A stretch of DNA of 64,000 nt from an uncultured Fidelibacterota bacterium (GCA_913043185.1 CAJWMI010000001.1:1-64000); one strand, 5' to 3'. Shown: positions 45,701 to 55,261, counted from the first letter of the stretch. Program-made: numbers and translations. Notes: a model not told the origin generated them from the sequence alone.

Positions 45701-46423
45701 GTACTCAGTTCCATTCTCCAGGCCTGTGTGTGCATACTCTAGGTTTGTAGTAGCTCCAATGACCGCACCGTTGCTTCTGTGAACGCGGTAGGTGACAAAC
45801 TCACCACACTCTACCGGAACATCTCTTATGATCTCAAACGTTCCACTTTCCATTTTTACTGGATCTGACAGTTCGAGACTTTCAAGAACTGATAGATTAT
45901 AGTCACCACCCTTTTCAAAAGGAACTGGGTCTAAATAAGAAACCGATGTTGCCCCATACCACCTACCTTGTGTGTCAAACACCACCTCTAACTCTGTGTA
46001 GGGCTCGGTACCACCCTCATAGGTATAGATAGCGGTACCATCAATATAAAGAACAAACCCGCCTGAAGAAGTTATACCATCACCAAATGTGTCATAGATC
46101 GTGAACGTATAGTTACCGTGTTCTATATCATATTCCCATGTATATAGCTCACCAGCGGTTGTAAGGTCGCCAGGCGAGGTAGAAGCAATGACCGCACCTG
46201 AACCATTATTCACTAAATCCCAAGAAATCTCTGTTGGCCAACTATCTGGAGTAATAGCAACCATAAACGTAACCAGATAAGGATTCGCTGGCTCATCCCA
46301 AGAAATAATATTCTGACCGTCACCACCAAGAACGTTTACATCCTCAACTGGGCAAATTTCCTGTGCATTGGTGCCACTTATAATGATACTAGCTAATAAT
46401 AAAATCGTACGGACATTTTTCAC
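42710..46423 (-). CDS. Giant multidomain surface protein: Fn3, regulatory-like, dockerin, cohesin-like and C-terminal sorting domain
   Basis: A 1237-residue secreted protein. The signal peptide is residues 1-20 (SGTNAQ). The modules visible in order are: Fn3-like starts (VNVLGGDGQNIISWDEP; a second around 190-270), a poly-Gly linker near 295-303, a pre-peptidase C-terminal-like beta-sandwich (about 305-450), another Fn3, and a CarboxypepD_reg-like fold (about 535-610, FGDVSGVVYDPNNAP). A dockerin-like EF-hand pair follows (about 940-1000; DANFDSETTIADVLALVDFI and CDINRDDALNIADVVMIVD). Then come a cohesin-like domain (about 1010-1140) and a FlgD/type-IX-style tail (QNYPNPFNPKTEIRFDLPE). Adhesion or display is likely. 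It is followed by a strong terminator. Confidence 0.8.
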   Translation of the reverse strand: MKNVRTILLLASIIISGTNAQEICPVEDVNVLGGDGQNIISWDEPANPYLVTFMVAITPDSWPTEISWDLVNNGSGAVIASTSPGDLTTAGELYTWEYDIEHGNYTFTIYDTFGDGITSSGGFVLYIDGTAIYTYEGGTEPYTELEVVFDTQGRWYGATSVSYLDPVPFEKGGDYNLSVLESLELSDPVKMESGTFEIIRDVPVECGEFVTYRVHRSNGAVIGATTNLEYAHTGLENGTEYCYYVTAVYDTNGTEAFSAASETLCATPEEWVAVAPSNLMSFPGDEEMLLVWQGPGGGGGGGTEGDKIENPFIVTGLPFYAEGTTVGFEDDYDEVCPYSNSGSADVVYMMTSSGATYDFTLCSNTAYDSKIYILDIDGVVIETDATSYGIACNDDACSTPSFTSPYVSDLPGITLPAGLYYVVVDGYGSNNGEYTLDISLSTQQSVDPVVNQDQTRTEYDFIGYNVYVNDGLGMEDSLVNSEIVEFNSYTVTGLENEVTYTFGVSAVYDGPVDGPNYESDTITVQDASLYLFGDVSGVVYDPNNAPLDSVILTASGVSDTTGADGAYTLWNLNVGSHIVQASRSDFYTNTAVVSVLAQAAPTLQNITLSPDMPSPVALAAEPGDEKVYLSWRSPGSVAFYDIAYYDDVFEGQIGCGAGGCAFGVRFTPANYPATLQSFVLSMQGDAGSTGASVDVYLDPAGSVAGPSGDPITVVASTDLSSPDGNFVQYSFDVSDQGIEVTSGDIYIVVNDGGGFLGIADDLEPVSPEYFDRNWVTTGYGWNTIADEYYGLAGDFGILASFLGAPGQAAYAVAASGELVDMPELNYGRLSNYSQDTFLQASDTDSDYILSDLYVPRPVPSLTLNSSRDEDDSLEVYNVYHVADDATTTLVSTTTDTMDTIVVSENYNNYCYHVKARWNTGAVSNGGYGVLESRPSNTACAIPYAVGDANFDSETTIADVLALVDFILEETAPSDAAFNNCDINRDDALNIADVVMIVDIIAGTSTGRVSSGSSSMAFVDLSAQYQSSELIVNLDYGGALKGFQFDLSYDPELVTVGVPGLGFVQDNVMITHSKISDGLIKVVVVDIEGETVQSDHQGLVRIPYSFNGDILDISGISISDIFVSGPKGKIADVASRTVSANVKLVPGVFALHQNYPNPFNPKTEIRFDLPEASVVEVAIYNLMGQKVKTLTKKEISPGYHVLQWDGTNDRGSMVSTGMYFYTLHTNKYHSMRKMLFLK

Positions 46424-46562
46424 TACTTATTCCTCCAAAAAATTATCAATAATAAATTATATTATTTAGATCAAAGAAGATCTGGTTATAGACGACTCAA
46501 ATTTAGTAAGTCCTGTATCTTATTCAATTGTTTTTTATGACGAAAATTCTCATATTATTAAA

Positions 46563-49500
46563 TTATATACTGCGCTGAAAACTGATAACCCATTTCGTAT
46601 CATTTTCCAGCTTGTCACCATCCTTAAATAAAATAAATGGAAAATCCAGCCGCAGGTAAAGCGGTTTTTCATATACGGTGCTACTGAGACGGATGCCTAT
46701 GCCTGCATCGCCTAGCTTACGTATGCTGCTATTATTATAAAAAATACCTCCATCTGCGAAAAATGCTAGCTCAAAACTGATAGGCCTGTGCTCCAGATAC
46801 CCGCTCAAATCCACTCGCTTATTTACCATAAAAATTTCACTGGTTACTGATCCTACTGCATCGGCCCCTTTTTCATTTTGACTCGCAAATCCTCTGATGT
46901 TGCCCTCACCAGTCATATGATAATTGTTATTGATCTCTGTTATTCCAAAAAAACTATCTTGATTACGTAAATAAGATATCCGGAACATATCCGCTGAACT
47001 ATTCCCCTCAATATTGTAGGCCTCCTGATTTGGAACTCCACTTTTATTGGTCCAAATTTTCCCTGCAAATATTCTTCCTCTATAGCCTCCATAGGTAAAC
47101 CTCGTAAATTTTTTCAGTGGATTATCTTCAGAAAATGAGGCTGATGATTTCAATGAGGAGATCAATGTGATCCGATTAAAACTCCAGTCAGAATATGGAT
47201 CCACTGAGGAAGAAACCTCCGATTCAATATCAATTATTTTATTATTTATTTTATATTTTAGGTAAACTACCGCTAGTTTGCCCGGATCAAATAAATTGGT
47301 CCTCAGAGTATCAACCATTGGCTGCATATAGAGACCTGCCTTAGAAATATGATACGGAGATTTTTGATAGGTCCGAGACCATGTTTTTTCTATCTCCATC
47401 CCAAGCTCTTGAAGGCCCGGCTGGTTAAATCCCCATAGTCTCAGCTTTGAGTTTCTTAAAAAATGAACAGGCTTATACACATTTAAATAGGACCAATAAA
47501 AATTATTCTTGTTTGACAAGGTATCTTTGTTCACCGCATAATTAAACCAGAGTCTTTGCTTTTCCCAGTGGCCATAGGTTCGGTCTATTCTCAGACCAGG
47601 CGCATATCCATCCTGTTGATTGTAAAATAACGAAGGTAGCCACTTGTAGACTATTGTATCTCTTGGATTATATTTCATACTAGGCCAGTCAAAAATAAAT
47701 TTATGATCCATCTTGGTCGTATTGTTCCTGAAGTCAACGTCCATGGTCTGCACGTCTGGGTCCAGGGTGATTCGGATTGGCTTAGAAGATACAGTATAGC
47801 TTATGGAATCACTTGTTCTCCACAGATGATTATTCCACCACATTCTGTGACTCTTTCCATTCTCAAGCTCTGTCTCAATCAAAAGAGGCATATATCTATT
47901 CCCAAGACTTTCTATATCAAGATTAATATTATAGGATCCATTATCATTTTGCTTTTTTTTCCAAGAATTGATCTTATAGTCCATCACCCTTGTATCATGG
48001 AGCCATGCATCAAAAAACCAGTTGAGCTCTTTTTTGGTTGTTCTCTCCACAGAACTAATAAACCTATTTTCATTCACATGCTGAAACTTCCACCTGCTAT
48101 AATAGTCCTGGATTGACTGGTAATAGAGTGAGTCTCCTAGCAAATATTTTAGCTCGTTCAGCATAAGTGAGGGCTTGGTATAAGCATTCTGCCGGTAGGC
48201 TGAACCATTTTTAAAATGATAGCTTGGCCGGCTGATTGGCTCATCGTGGCCGCTAGTTATATACCGGATAGAGTACCACTGGTCAGCATGAAGTCTGTTA
48301 GTATAAGACCAAAATTTTCGCTGGTAAGATTCTGTCCAATCATCAGACTGAATATCAAAACCTTTTGACCCATAACGGTTAATCATATAGTCGCGGGTCT
48401 GGGCGCTTGTAAAGCCCTCATCCATCCAGGCCTCATCAAGCTCGTTATTTGCTAGAATGCCATAGAACCATATGTGGCCTATTTCATGAAGAATCAAACT
48501 CTCGCTATCGCTGCCGTCCATTATAATCATAGGATACTCCATTCCACCGCTTCTAACTCTGTCAGTATTTGTCACCTGAGGATAGGGATAGTCACCAAAC
48601 TTATTTGTCAGCCACTTCAGCGCCCTCACAGAGCGCTGCCTTACGACACGATTCCAGTCACCAGCGTTGGCCTTATTATAGAGCACATGAACATCAGTAT
48701 CATCCGACATATCATACTCATACAAAAAGTTTGGCGATGCGACCCAGGCAAAATCATGGACATCCTCTGCTAAAAATCGAACCTTTCTAACCTGATTTAT
48801 TTTTGGTTTTTTATAGGTCTTTTCAAACTCCAGCAGCCACTCATCAAAATCAGCGGAGGTATCAACCCTAACACTTTCCCAACCAGGGTCCCCACTTATC
48901 ACGATTCCAGATGCGCCAATAATAAATTTCTGTGGAAGCTCAAAAGTGATGTCAAAGTCTCCAAACTCTCCATAAAACTCACCCTCAGCATGAAACGGCT
49001 GTGCGTGCCATCCTCGTTCATCATATACAGCCACTTTTGGGTACCACTGTGCCATATTGTACTGTCCATCAACAAATCCTGCCCTCTCGACCATCCCACC
49101 GACATGGTGGTTCCAGTCAAGGTCAATCCGAAGTTCCTCACTAGGAAGCAATGGTTTTTCTAATCTTGCGTGTAAAACAGTATCATCTATTTTATAGTCC
49201 AAAAGAATAATACTCCCCTCTTTCGCGATCGTAAAATTTCGTATGTCTATCTTACTCTCATACCCCTCAAGACCATCTATAAAATATTGTGCTCTTGATG
49301 ATCTACCATAATCGTTCATGTACTCTCTGTGTTTGACCGAACCTATTTGGAAAGCGTTTGGATATAGATGCATATAGATCTCATACAGCTTATCCGGGGA
49401 ATTATTTTTATATATGATCGTTGATCTACAGGCCAATTGCCTCACGCTGTCAATAAGCACTACATCCATCTTATAGTCTACTGACTGCTGCCAATAGCTG

Positions 49501-49571
49501 AAGCTTCCTGCGTTGGAAATACTAAAGAATAAAACGGAAAAAATAGCTAGAGATCGAAAAAGATTCTTCAA
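46563..49571 (-). CDS. M1-family zinc metallopeptidase with C-terminal beta-barrel-like (surface-antigen-like) domain
   Basis: A 1002-residue protein with a signal peptide (about 1-21). The N-terminal half is an M1 aminopeptidase: a saddle domain, GGMEYP (342-347, a variant of GAMEN), and the complete zinc site HEIGH (His362, Glu363, His366) with the third ligand Glu385 exactly 18 residues on. From about 640 the chain becomes beta-rich. Its end, with GNIRGFA, FELAFFADGGIFY, LGDAGIGIRL and LRLDFPFI, resembles the C-terminal strands of Omp85/D15 surface-antigen barrels. That would anchor a peptidase in the outer membrane, an uncommon fusion. It sits 13 bp after the TlpA-type gene. Confidence 0.78.
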   Translation of the reverse strand: MKNLFRSLAIFSVLFFSISNAGSFSYWQQSVDYKMDVVLIDSVRQLACRSTIIYKNNSPDKLYEIYMHLYPNAFQIGSVKHREYMNDYGRSSRAQYFIDGLEGYESKIDIRNFTIAKEGSIILLDYKIDDTVLHARLEKPLLPSEELRIDLDWNHHVGGMVERAGFVDGQYNMAQWYPKVAVYDERGWHAQPFHAEGEFYGEFGDFDITFELPQKFIIGASGIVISGDPGWESVRVDTSADFDEWLLEFEKTYKKPKINQVRKVRFLAEDVHDFAWVASPNFLYEYDMSDDTDVHVLYNKANAGDWNRVVRQRSVRALKWLTNKFGDYPYPQVTNTDRVRSGGMEYPMIIMDGSDSESLILHEIGHIWFYGILANNELDEAWMDEGFTSAQTRDYMINRYGSKGFDIQSDDWTESYQRKFWSYTNRLHADQWYSIRYITSGHDEPISRPSYHFKNGSAYRQNAYTKPSLMLNELKYLLGDSLYYQSIQDYYSRWKFQHVNENRFISSVERTTKKELNWFFDAWLHDTRVMDYKINSWKKKQNDNGSYNINLDIESLGNRYMPLLIETELENGKSHRMWWNNHLWRTSDSISYTVSSKPIRITLDPDVQTMDVDFRNNTTKMDHKFIFDWPSMKYNPRDTIVYKWLPSLFYNQQDGYAPGLRIDRTYGHWEKQRLWFNYAVNKDTLSNKNNFYWSYLNVYKPVHFLRNSKLRLWGFNQPGLQELGMEIEKTWSRTYQKSPYHISKAGLYMQPMVDTLRTNLFDPGKLAVVYLKYKINNKIIDIESEVSSSVDPYSDWSFNRITLISSLKSSASFSEDNPLKKFTRFTYGGYRGRIFAGKIWTNKSGVPNQEAYNIEGNSSADMFRISYLRNQDSFFGITEINNNYHMTGEGNIRGFASQNEKGADAVGSVTSEIFMVNKRVDLSGYLEHRPISFELAFFADGGIFYNNSSIRKLGDAGIGIRLSSTVYEKPLYLRLDFPFILFKDGDKLENDTKWVISFQRSI

Positions 49572-49584
49572 ATAGCTTTTCTAC

Positions 49585-50286
49585 TTATAGATAAGGCTGT
49601 AAATCATTATAAAACACACTCCCGGGTCTAGCGCCTCTGTATGTTTTTACGATATATCCATCACGGTCAATTAAAAACGTTGTGGGGACTGCTCTAGTAC
49701 CGACTCCTGTCACTCTCCCATAATCATGAAATGCTCTGTAGGATTCATACCTTTCTATGTCAGTGAGTATGGTATAGTTAATTTTATAATAATCTGAAAA
49801 ACGCTTTATATTTTCAGGCGTTCCAGACTGCACCGCTACACCAATAATTTCCAATCCGTCATCATTATACTCATCATAAAGTCTAATAAAATCCGGTATC
49901 TCTCTCCTACATGGTCCACACCATGTGCCCCAAAATGTCAGCATAATTACCTGCCCAGAGAATGCGGAAAGATCAAAAATATTTCCCTCTAAATCGGATA
50001 ATAAAAAGTCAGGCGCCTTAATCTTATCCAAAGATTTAGGAGTATTCGTTTTATTTTTCTGTTTTTTTGATTGTATTGGTTTTCTGTTTTTAACATTTCT
50101 ATTTTTACTTCTTTGTGATGCTATTTTCCTGCTTTTCGGTTCCTTAGCCTTAACAACATTTTTATCTGCCTCAAATTTTGCGGCAGACTTTTTTTCTAAG
50201 GCAGACTCTTTCTTATGCTCAGAGACAGAATCACTACCGCATCCTGCAACAAAAATTAAAGTCAGTATTATGTAATATTTTTTCAT
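49585..50286 (-). CDS. TlpA/ResA-type thioredoxin lipoprotein
   Basis: A 233-residue lipoprotein: signal FVAGCGSD with Cys16. A long Lys/Arg/Asn-rich tether (about 25-88) precedes the thioredoxin-fold domain, with active site WCGPC (Cys123, Cys126) in FWGTWCGPCRREIPDF and cis-Pro in AVPTTFLID. It reduces periplasmic disulfides, for example for cytochrome c maturation, and would receive electrons from DsbD, whose gene is 54 bp upstream in the same direction. The basic tether is longer than in typical TlpA proteins. Confidence 0.92.
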   Translation of the reverse strand: MKKYYIILTLIFVAGCGSDSVSEHKKESALEKKSAAKFEADKNVVKAKEPKSRKIASQRSKNRNVKNRKPIQSKKQKNKTNTPKSLDKIKAPDFLLSDLEGNIFDLSAFSGQVIMLTFWGTWCGPCRREIPDFIRLYDEYNDDGLEIIGVAVQSGTPENIKRFSDYYKINYTILTDIERYESYRAFHDYGRVTGVGTRAVPTTFLIDRDGYIVKTYRGARPGSVFYNDLQPYL

Positions 50287-50340
50287 ACTAGTCCAATAAA
50301 ATATATAATAGATAAATTAACTTCATAACCTGAAATTAGT

Positions 50341-52260
50341 TTAGTTACCATCGGTGCCATAATAATTACCAATACCTTTAGAAAGAAAATGTTCAAAGCC
50401 ATTAGGAATATAGCCACCTGTGTCTGAAATAGTTGACTCATTGTAAGGATCTAAAATCACATAATAAGGCTGCGTCGCTGTCTTGTATCGTTCAAACTGC
50501 ATCTGCGCAAATACCGAACTCAGTGAGTCCTTTTTATCTACATAAAGCCTCGCCAGGACCATTTTATCAAACTCTTGTCTTATCCTTTCCAAAGTAAAAA
50601 CCCTGCGCTCCATCACCCTGCAATTAGCACAATAGATACCTGTGAAATCAATAAACAAAGGTTTGCCCTCTTGTTTTGCTTTTTCTAACGCGCCATCATA
50701 ATCGTCTACAAACCATCCTTCTTTAATTGCAATCTCATCCTCCGTCGGAGGTGGAGGAACCATTGCCTCAATTATCTCATCTACAATTCTGGGAAGACCG
50801 CTATAGTGGTATGTAGGCGCAGAGTTTAGCGAAAGCCCCACCGGAAGAAGCACAACTATGGTAATAATTATGCCTATAAAACCAGGTCTCGGCCGATCTT
50901 TTTGGGAGCCTGGATGGAACGAATACAAACCCAAAAGATATAGGATCAGAGCGATGCCAATAATCAAAAACAGGCCCAATACTATGCTCCTTGGCATAAG
51001 CCCAATACTCCACTCAAGATCTGGTACCCATAAAAATTTCACGGCAGCTGCCAGCTCAATAAAACCAAAAACAACTTTTAGTTTTTCCATCCAAACTCCT
51101 GATCTTGGTAATTTTTCTAAGGATGATGGAAACAAAGATAATACTACAAAGGGAAAGGCAAACACTATCCCATAAACGCTCATCCCAAGTAGACTGGTAA
51201 AAAGACCGCTCGCGGTTCCGCTGGCTGCCACAACCAGTAACGATCCAACAACAGGAACCGTGCAGCTAAAGCTGGTAATCGCAAACGCCACTCCTAGGAT
51301 AACTGAACCAATATATGCATTCTTTGCAGACTGACCAGCCTGGTCTGTCTTGCTAAGCAAGGCGCCTGTGATATTCACATTTACAATGCCAAACATCCAC
51401 AAAGCGAAAAATATAAATAATAATCCTAGAGCAAGATTTAGCCATGCGTTTGTCGCAATAAAATTTCCAATATTCGCATAACCAGTTTGAACCGCGGCAT
51501 CATTCACTCCCCACGATAGGAAACTAACTACAAGTCCAATCATAATAAATGTTCCCGCTATTCCAGAACCGTATAGTACTGCTACGCTTGTTTTTCCGAT
51601 GTGCTTATCTTCAGAGAGTTTTCCAAAGAATGAGATGATGATCGGGATCATCGGATACACGCAGGGCATAACCCAGCTCAGGATCGCACCGCCAATCGCT
51701 AAAATAATTAGGCTTAAAATCGATTGGTATTTATTTCCACCGCCAGTATCACTTTCTTTTACACTTAGAACAAGCTTATCTTGACGTGGGTCACCTTGCT
51801 CTACGATAACAGAAAGAGTATCAGATATGGTAGTAGGTGGATAGCAGAGCCTCTGATTACAAACCTGAAAAAACATACTCACGACTAGCTCATAGGTACC
51901 AGGGTCTATATCCCTTTTTAACCGAGCAGGAATGGTAAATCTTGTGTCTCCACTGTGATAGTATGAGGTAACATCAAACCCAGGGTCAAAATCCTCAATC
52001 GGCTCGGGCTCAATAATACGGCCGACCATTTCAACAGCATCTCCTGATAGACTGACCTCTGTTGGATAAGGTCCCTCTACAATCTTATGGATAGAATATA
52101 TTTTCCACTGATCATCCATTGCAGCATCTACATATACGCTAACTACCTCTCCCGCTCTGGCAGGGGATCCTGTGCCCACACTAATGGACACCGGGTTGAC
52201 AATCTGTGCCCAGATCAGGCCTGAATAGACAAACAAATAACTGACAAAATATTTTAGCAT
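50341..52260 (-). CDS. dsbD: Thiol:disulfide interchange protein DsbD
   Basis: A 639-residue DsbD. There is a signal peptide, then an N-terminal immunoglobulin-like DsbD domain (about 20-160). The eight-helix membrane domain (about 175-470) has the paired cysteines in WVMPCVYPMIP and TSFSCTVPVVG. A C-terminal thioredoxin domain (about 515-635) has the CANC active site in TGIYCANCRVMERR. It carries electrons from cytoplasmic thioredoxin to periplasmic acceptors such as the adjacent TlpA-type protein and cytochrome c maturation factors. It lies 15 bp after the patatin gene. All key cysteines are present. Confidence 0.94.
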   Translation of the reverse strand: MLKYFVSYLFVYSGLIWAQIVNPVSISVGTGSPARAGEVVSVYVDAAMDDQWKIYSIHKIVEGPYPTEVSLSGDAVEMVGRIIEPEPIEDFDPGFDVTSYYHSGDTRFTIPARLKRDIDPGTYELVVSMFFQVCNQRLCYPPTTISDTLSVIVEQGDPRQDKLVLSVKESDTGGGNKYQSILSLIILAIGGAILSWVMPCVYPMIPIIISFFGKLSEDKHIGKTSVAVLYGSGIAGTFIMIGLVVSFLSWGVNDAAVQTGYANIGNFIATNAWLNLALGLLFIFFALWMFGIVNVNITGALLSKTDQAGQSAKNAYIGSVILGVAFAITSFSCTVPVVGSLLVVAASGTASGLFTSLLGMSVYGIVFAFPFVVLSLFPSSLEKLPRSGVWMEKLKVVFGFIELAAAVKFLWVPDLEWSIGLMPRSIVLGLFLIIGIALILYLLGLYSFHPGSQKDRPRPGFIGIIITIVVLLPVGLSLNSAPTYHYSGLPRIVDEIIEAMVPPPPTEDEIAIKEGWFVDDYDGALEKAKQEGKPLFIDFTGIYCANCRVMERRVFTLERIRQEFDKMVLARLYVDKKDSLSSVFAQMQFERYKTATQPYYVILDPYNESTISDTGGYIPNGFEHFLSKGIGNYYGTDGN

Positions 52261-52275
52261 AAATCCGGGCGAATA

Positions 52276-53178
52276 TTACTTAATGCAATTAAATAAGTTA
52301 TAGAAAATATGGTCTTCTTTTGGGCAAACATCCACCACTGATTTTAACGCATTCTCGGCCGCATCACGTCCGCTTTGTAATAAATCATCAAACTTTCCAA
52401 ATTCGGACCAATGTAGTCCCAGAACATTGGGCCTTATAAGAATGTCTGCATCCTGAGAAATCCTTTTTTTAAGCTGTAATGATGTGATGATATCAGACCT
52501 TCTAACAATCTCGATCATATTGGGGTTACTCATAGGTTTAACACTGTAGTTGGTGATATCGATGGCCATCACAAGCTTCGTCAATTTTTTTAATAAATAT
52601 ACTGGAATCGGTGCGGTAACACCGCCATCAACTAATAATCTTCCGTCTTTGTACGTTGGCTCAAAAAATCCTGGTATGGATGAGCTCTGCACAATTGCCT
52701 CTTTAAGGTCTCCGCTTTCATGGATAAAATCTTCTCCGGACTGAATATCTGTCACTAATATTTTGAGCGGAATTTTTAGCTCTTCGAAGCTATCAGCAGG
52801 GAGCAGGTAGTCAACTGCTTTTTCAAGAATCTCTCGACCAGAAACATATGACCTATTAAGGCCTAAAATAACCATATAATGCTGCTTGACCTTAGAGGTT
52901 ACCTTATTGAGAAATGTCTCCTGGTTTCTTCCATCTAACAACTCTCCTGAGTTGAATTTTCTAAACGCTTCATCGTTCATAAATGTTCGGAAACGATTCT
53001 CTATCCAGACCGGGTCAAGGGTCGCAGCATACATCGCGCCAACTGTTGATCCGGCACTTGTGCCTGCAATTATATCAGGCCTTACCCCGGCATCATGAAG
53101 AACCTGGATCGCACCAATATGTGCAGCTCCCCTGGCTCCCCCGCCTCCCAGCGCAAGACCTAAATATGAACTACTCAT
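52276..53178 (-). CDS. Patatin-like phospholipase (RssA/YchK-like)
   Basis: A 300-residue patatin-fold lipid hydrolase. The oxyanion loop GGGGARGAAHIG (11-22), nucleophile Ser41 in GTSAG and Asp184 in the DGG motif form the catalytic dyad. The LGLALGGGGARG opening, without a signal peptide, places it with the bacterial NTE/RssA group. It probably trims membrane phospholipids from the cytoplasmic face. Its start codon abuts the stop of the cyclophilin gene with no spacing, so it is co-translated in this operon. Confidence 0.92.
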   Translation of the reverse strand: MSSSYLGLALGGGGARGAAHIGAIQVLHDAGVRPDIIAGTSAGSTVGAMYAATLDPVWIENRFRTFMNDEAFRKFNSGELLDGRNQETFLNKVTSKVKQHYMVILGLNRSYVSGREILEKAVDYLLPADSFEELKIPLKILVTDIQSGEDFIHESGDLKEAIVQSSSIPGFFEPTYKDGRLLVDGGVTAPIPVYLLKKLTKLVMAIDITNYSVKPMSNPNMIEIVRRSDIITSLQLKKRISQDADILIRPNVLGLHWSEFGKFDDLLQSGRDAAENALKSVVDVCPKEDHIFYNLFNCIK

Positions 53179-53793
53179 CTATTTTTTTTCTTCTAGTCGA
53201 ACCTTCATCTCTATCCGATCGTCTGGATTATCTCTTGCATCTCTGGGGGCACTAACAATCGCATCTACCACGTCCATTCCGCTTACCACTTTTCCAAAAA
53301 CCGTGTACTGATTATCTAGAAAACGAGCGTCTGCAACACAGATAAAAAATTGACTACCCCCGCTATCGGGATTATTTGACCTTGCCATCGATAAAATTCC
53401 TCTTGTATGAGGGGTCGCACTAAATTCGGCGGGGAGATCCCAGGATGACTCATCAGACTCGGTTCCTATGCCAAAATATTTGGCAGCATTCCCACCAGTT
53501 CCATGACGGCTCCTATCCTCAGACTTTGTGAGTGGGTCACCTCCCTGGATCATAAACCCAGGAATAACCCTGTGGAAGGTTGTACCATTATAATATCCAT
53601 TTTGAGCGTGAAGCTTAAAACTCTCGACATGTTTTGGCGCAATGTCATCAAAAAACTCTAAAACAATATCTCCAAACTGTGTTGAAATAACTGCTCTGTC
53701 TTTGTCCATAACTGATTCCTTATTTTTTTGTTTTGTTTCACAGCCCGCTATAATAAAGAATATAGCAAGCACTGTTATTGTGTGTTTCATCAT
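53179..53793 (-). CDS. Cyclophilin-type peptidyl-prolyl isomerase, lipoprotein
   Basis: A 204-residue protein. The signal ends IIAGCET (Cys18). The cyclophilin domain follows, with active-site [15 protein letters not shown] (Arg within FHRV), a GSQFFI segment and [18 protein letters not shown]. It speeds proline isomerisation during folding of exported proteins. Its first codon overlaps the stop of pyrE by four bases. Pairing a periplasmic foldase with DsbD and a thioredoxin in one gene run makes functional sense; the link to pyrimidine genes is probably only transcriptional. Confidence 0.94.
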   Translation of the reverse strand: MMKHTITVLAIFFIIAGCETKQKNKESVMDKDRAVISTQFGDIVLEFFDDIAPKHVESFKLHAQNGYYNGTTFHRVIPGFMIQGGDPLTKSEDRSRHGTGGNAAKYFGIGTESDESSWDLPAEFSATPHTRGILSMARSNNPDSGGSQFFICVADARFLDNQYTVFGKVVSGMDVVDAIVSAPRDARDNPDDRIEMKVRLEEKK

Positions 53794-54365
53794 ACTGTGT
53801 TTCTACTCCCTGGTTTCTGCACTGGAATGGATGATAAACTATCCGGAACCTCTTCCGAGCCATAGCTTATTGCTTCCAGAGCGATAATCGAAAATTGATT
53901 TTGATGAAGGCTTACAGTTCCATTGCTCCTGTCAACCATTACCCCAACTCCTGCAATAGTGCCCCCATGTTTTACTACCTGATCTATTACCTCATTGACT
54001 GATCCTCCTGTTGTGATCACATCCTCAACCACTAAAATATGTTGCCCAGGATCAATCTCAAATCCTCTTCGGATACACATGTCACCCTCTTTTCGTTCAG
54101 CAAAAATAGTTTTTACATTTAGAAGGCGGCCAACCTCCGTTCCCAAAACAACACCTCCAATAGCCGGGGATATCACCGCTTCAATTTTTGAGTCCTTGAA
54201 ATGATCCGCAATCATAGAAGCAAAACAGGTTAAATACTTAGGATTTTGGAGGACTCTCGCACACTGAAAGTATGATGGGCTGTGCCTCCCAGATGTTAGG
54301 ATAAAGTGGCCATCTAACAGCGCACCAGTATCCTTAAATATTTCTATTATTTCCTTGTTATCCAT
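53790..54365 (-). CDS. pyrE: Orotate phosphoribosyltransferase
   Basis: A 191-residue type I phosphoribosyltransferase. The PRPP-binding signature is [13 protein letters not shown] (about 110-122), and GRHSPSYFQ with the FAERKEGD flexible loop are the orotate-site features. It converts orotate and PRPP to orotidine 5'-monophosphate, the penultimate step of UMP synthesis. It overlaps pyrF by eight bases and the cyclophilin gene by four. Confidence 0.95.
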   Translation of the reverse strand: MDNKEIIEIFKDTGALLDGHFILTSGRHSPSYFQCARVLQNPKYLTCFASMIADHFKDSKIEAVISPAIGGVVLGTEVGRLLNVKTIFAERKEGDMCIRRGFEIDPGQHILVVEDVITTGGSVNEVIDQVVKHGGTIAGVGVMVDRSNGTVSLHQNQFSIIALEAISYGSEEVPDSLSSIPVQKPGSRNTV

Positions 54366-55155
54366 GTATCGCCTTATTCATCCTTGATACAAAAGACTCA
54401 GCTGAACTTCGTATTGCCGATTCGCTTAAATCTCCGGCAAAAGAAATAGACCTAGAAATATTTATCAGGCCGATACCTGAACTGTTTCCCACCCTAATGC
54501 TATGCTCGAGATTACCACCTTGGGCTCCAACCCCAGGAATTAATAAAGGTAAGTCAGGTACAATATTTCGGACTGCAGATAATTCTTCAGGAGCGGTGGC
54601 ACCTACTACCAGTCCAACATTGTCTCTTTTATTTAGGCTGTTTGCCCATACCGCGACACTCTCATAGAGATAGGAACTATTATTTATTTTTTGGCTTTGG
54701 AACTCAGCCCCTGAAGGGTTCGAGGTTCTGCATAGAATAAACACTCCCTTGCCCTTATGATTAATAAACGGTTCTATACTATCAACACCCAGGTAGGGGC
54801 TAAGTGTCGCACAGTCAAAACCAAAATAATTAAATATACTTTCTGCATACTGGCTGGCGGTGCTGCCTATATCCCCCCTTTTCGCGTCTGCGATTAGTAT
54901 AGGTCCCTCGCCGATGTATTCAACTAAATCTTCAAGCCATGAAAAACCTTTTGGGCCCCAACGTTCAAAAAAAGCGAAGTTAGGTTTGTATGCCAGAGCA
55001 AGATCCCTGGTCGCATCAACAACAAGTTTAGAATGTCTAATCATATCTTCCAGATCATATGAGCCAAGTAACTCAGGACTAATATCAATCCCAACACATA
55101 GATAGGAACCAATACCATTTGCACGATCTATAAGCCTCTTATTAAAAGAAATCAT
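54358..55155 (-). CDS. pyrF: Orotidine 5'-phosphate decarboxylase (type 2)
   Basis: A 265-residue enzyme of the longer, type 2 OMP decarboxylase group. The active-site signature is [14 protein letters not shown] (Asp90, Lys92, Asp95). YLCVGIDIS near the N-terminus, [11 protein letters not shown], and the [11 protein letters not shown] phosphate-binding segment all fit. It makes UMP in the cytoplasm. It is first in the minus-strand operon and divergent from the GNAT gene, with the promoter region between them. The eight-base overlap with pyrE keeps the last two steps of the pathway coupled. Confidence 0.95.
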   Translation of the reverse strand: MISFNKRLIDRANGIGSYLCVGIDISPELLGSYDLEDMIRHSKLVVDATRDLALAYKPNFAFFERWGPKGFSWLEDLVEYIGEGPILIADAKRGDIGSTASQYAESIFNYFGFDCATLSPYLGVDSIEPFINHKGKGVFILCRTSNPSGAEFQSQKINNSSYLYESVAVWANSLNKRDNVGLVVGATAPEELSAVRNIVPDLPLLIPGVGAQGGNLEHSIRVGNSSGIGLINISRSISFAGDLSESAIRSSAESFVSRMNKAIHG

Positions 55156-55261
55156 AGACTCTAAATATACCTAGATTAAAAAACTTCTACCAAACCGATT
55201 TATTGTCCAAACCAATAAAACAAAATTGTGAATGACAAAATAATTTCTGTAAGATTGTTTC

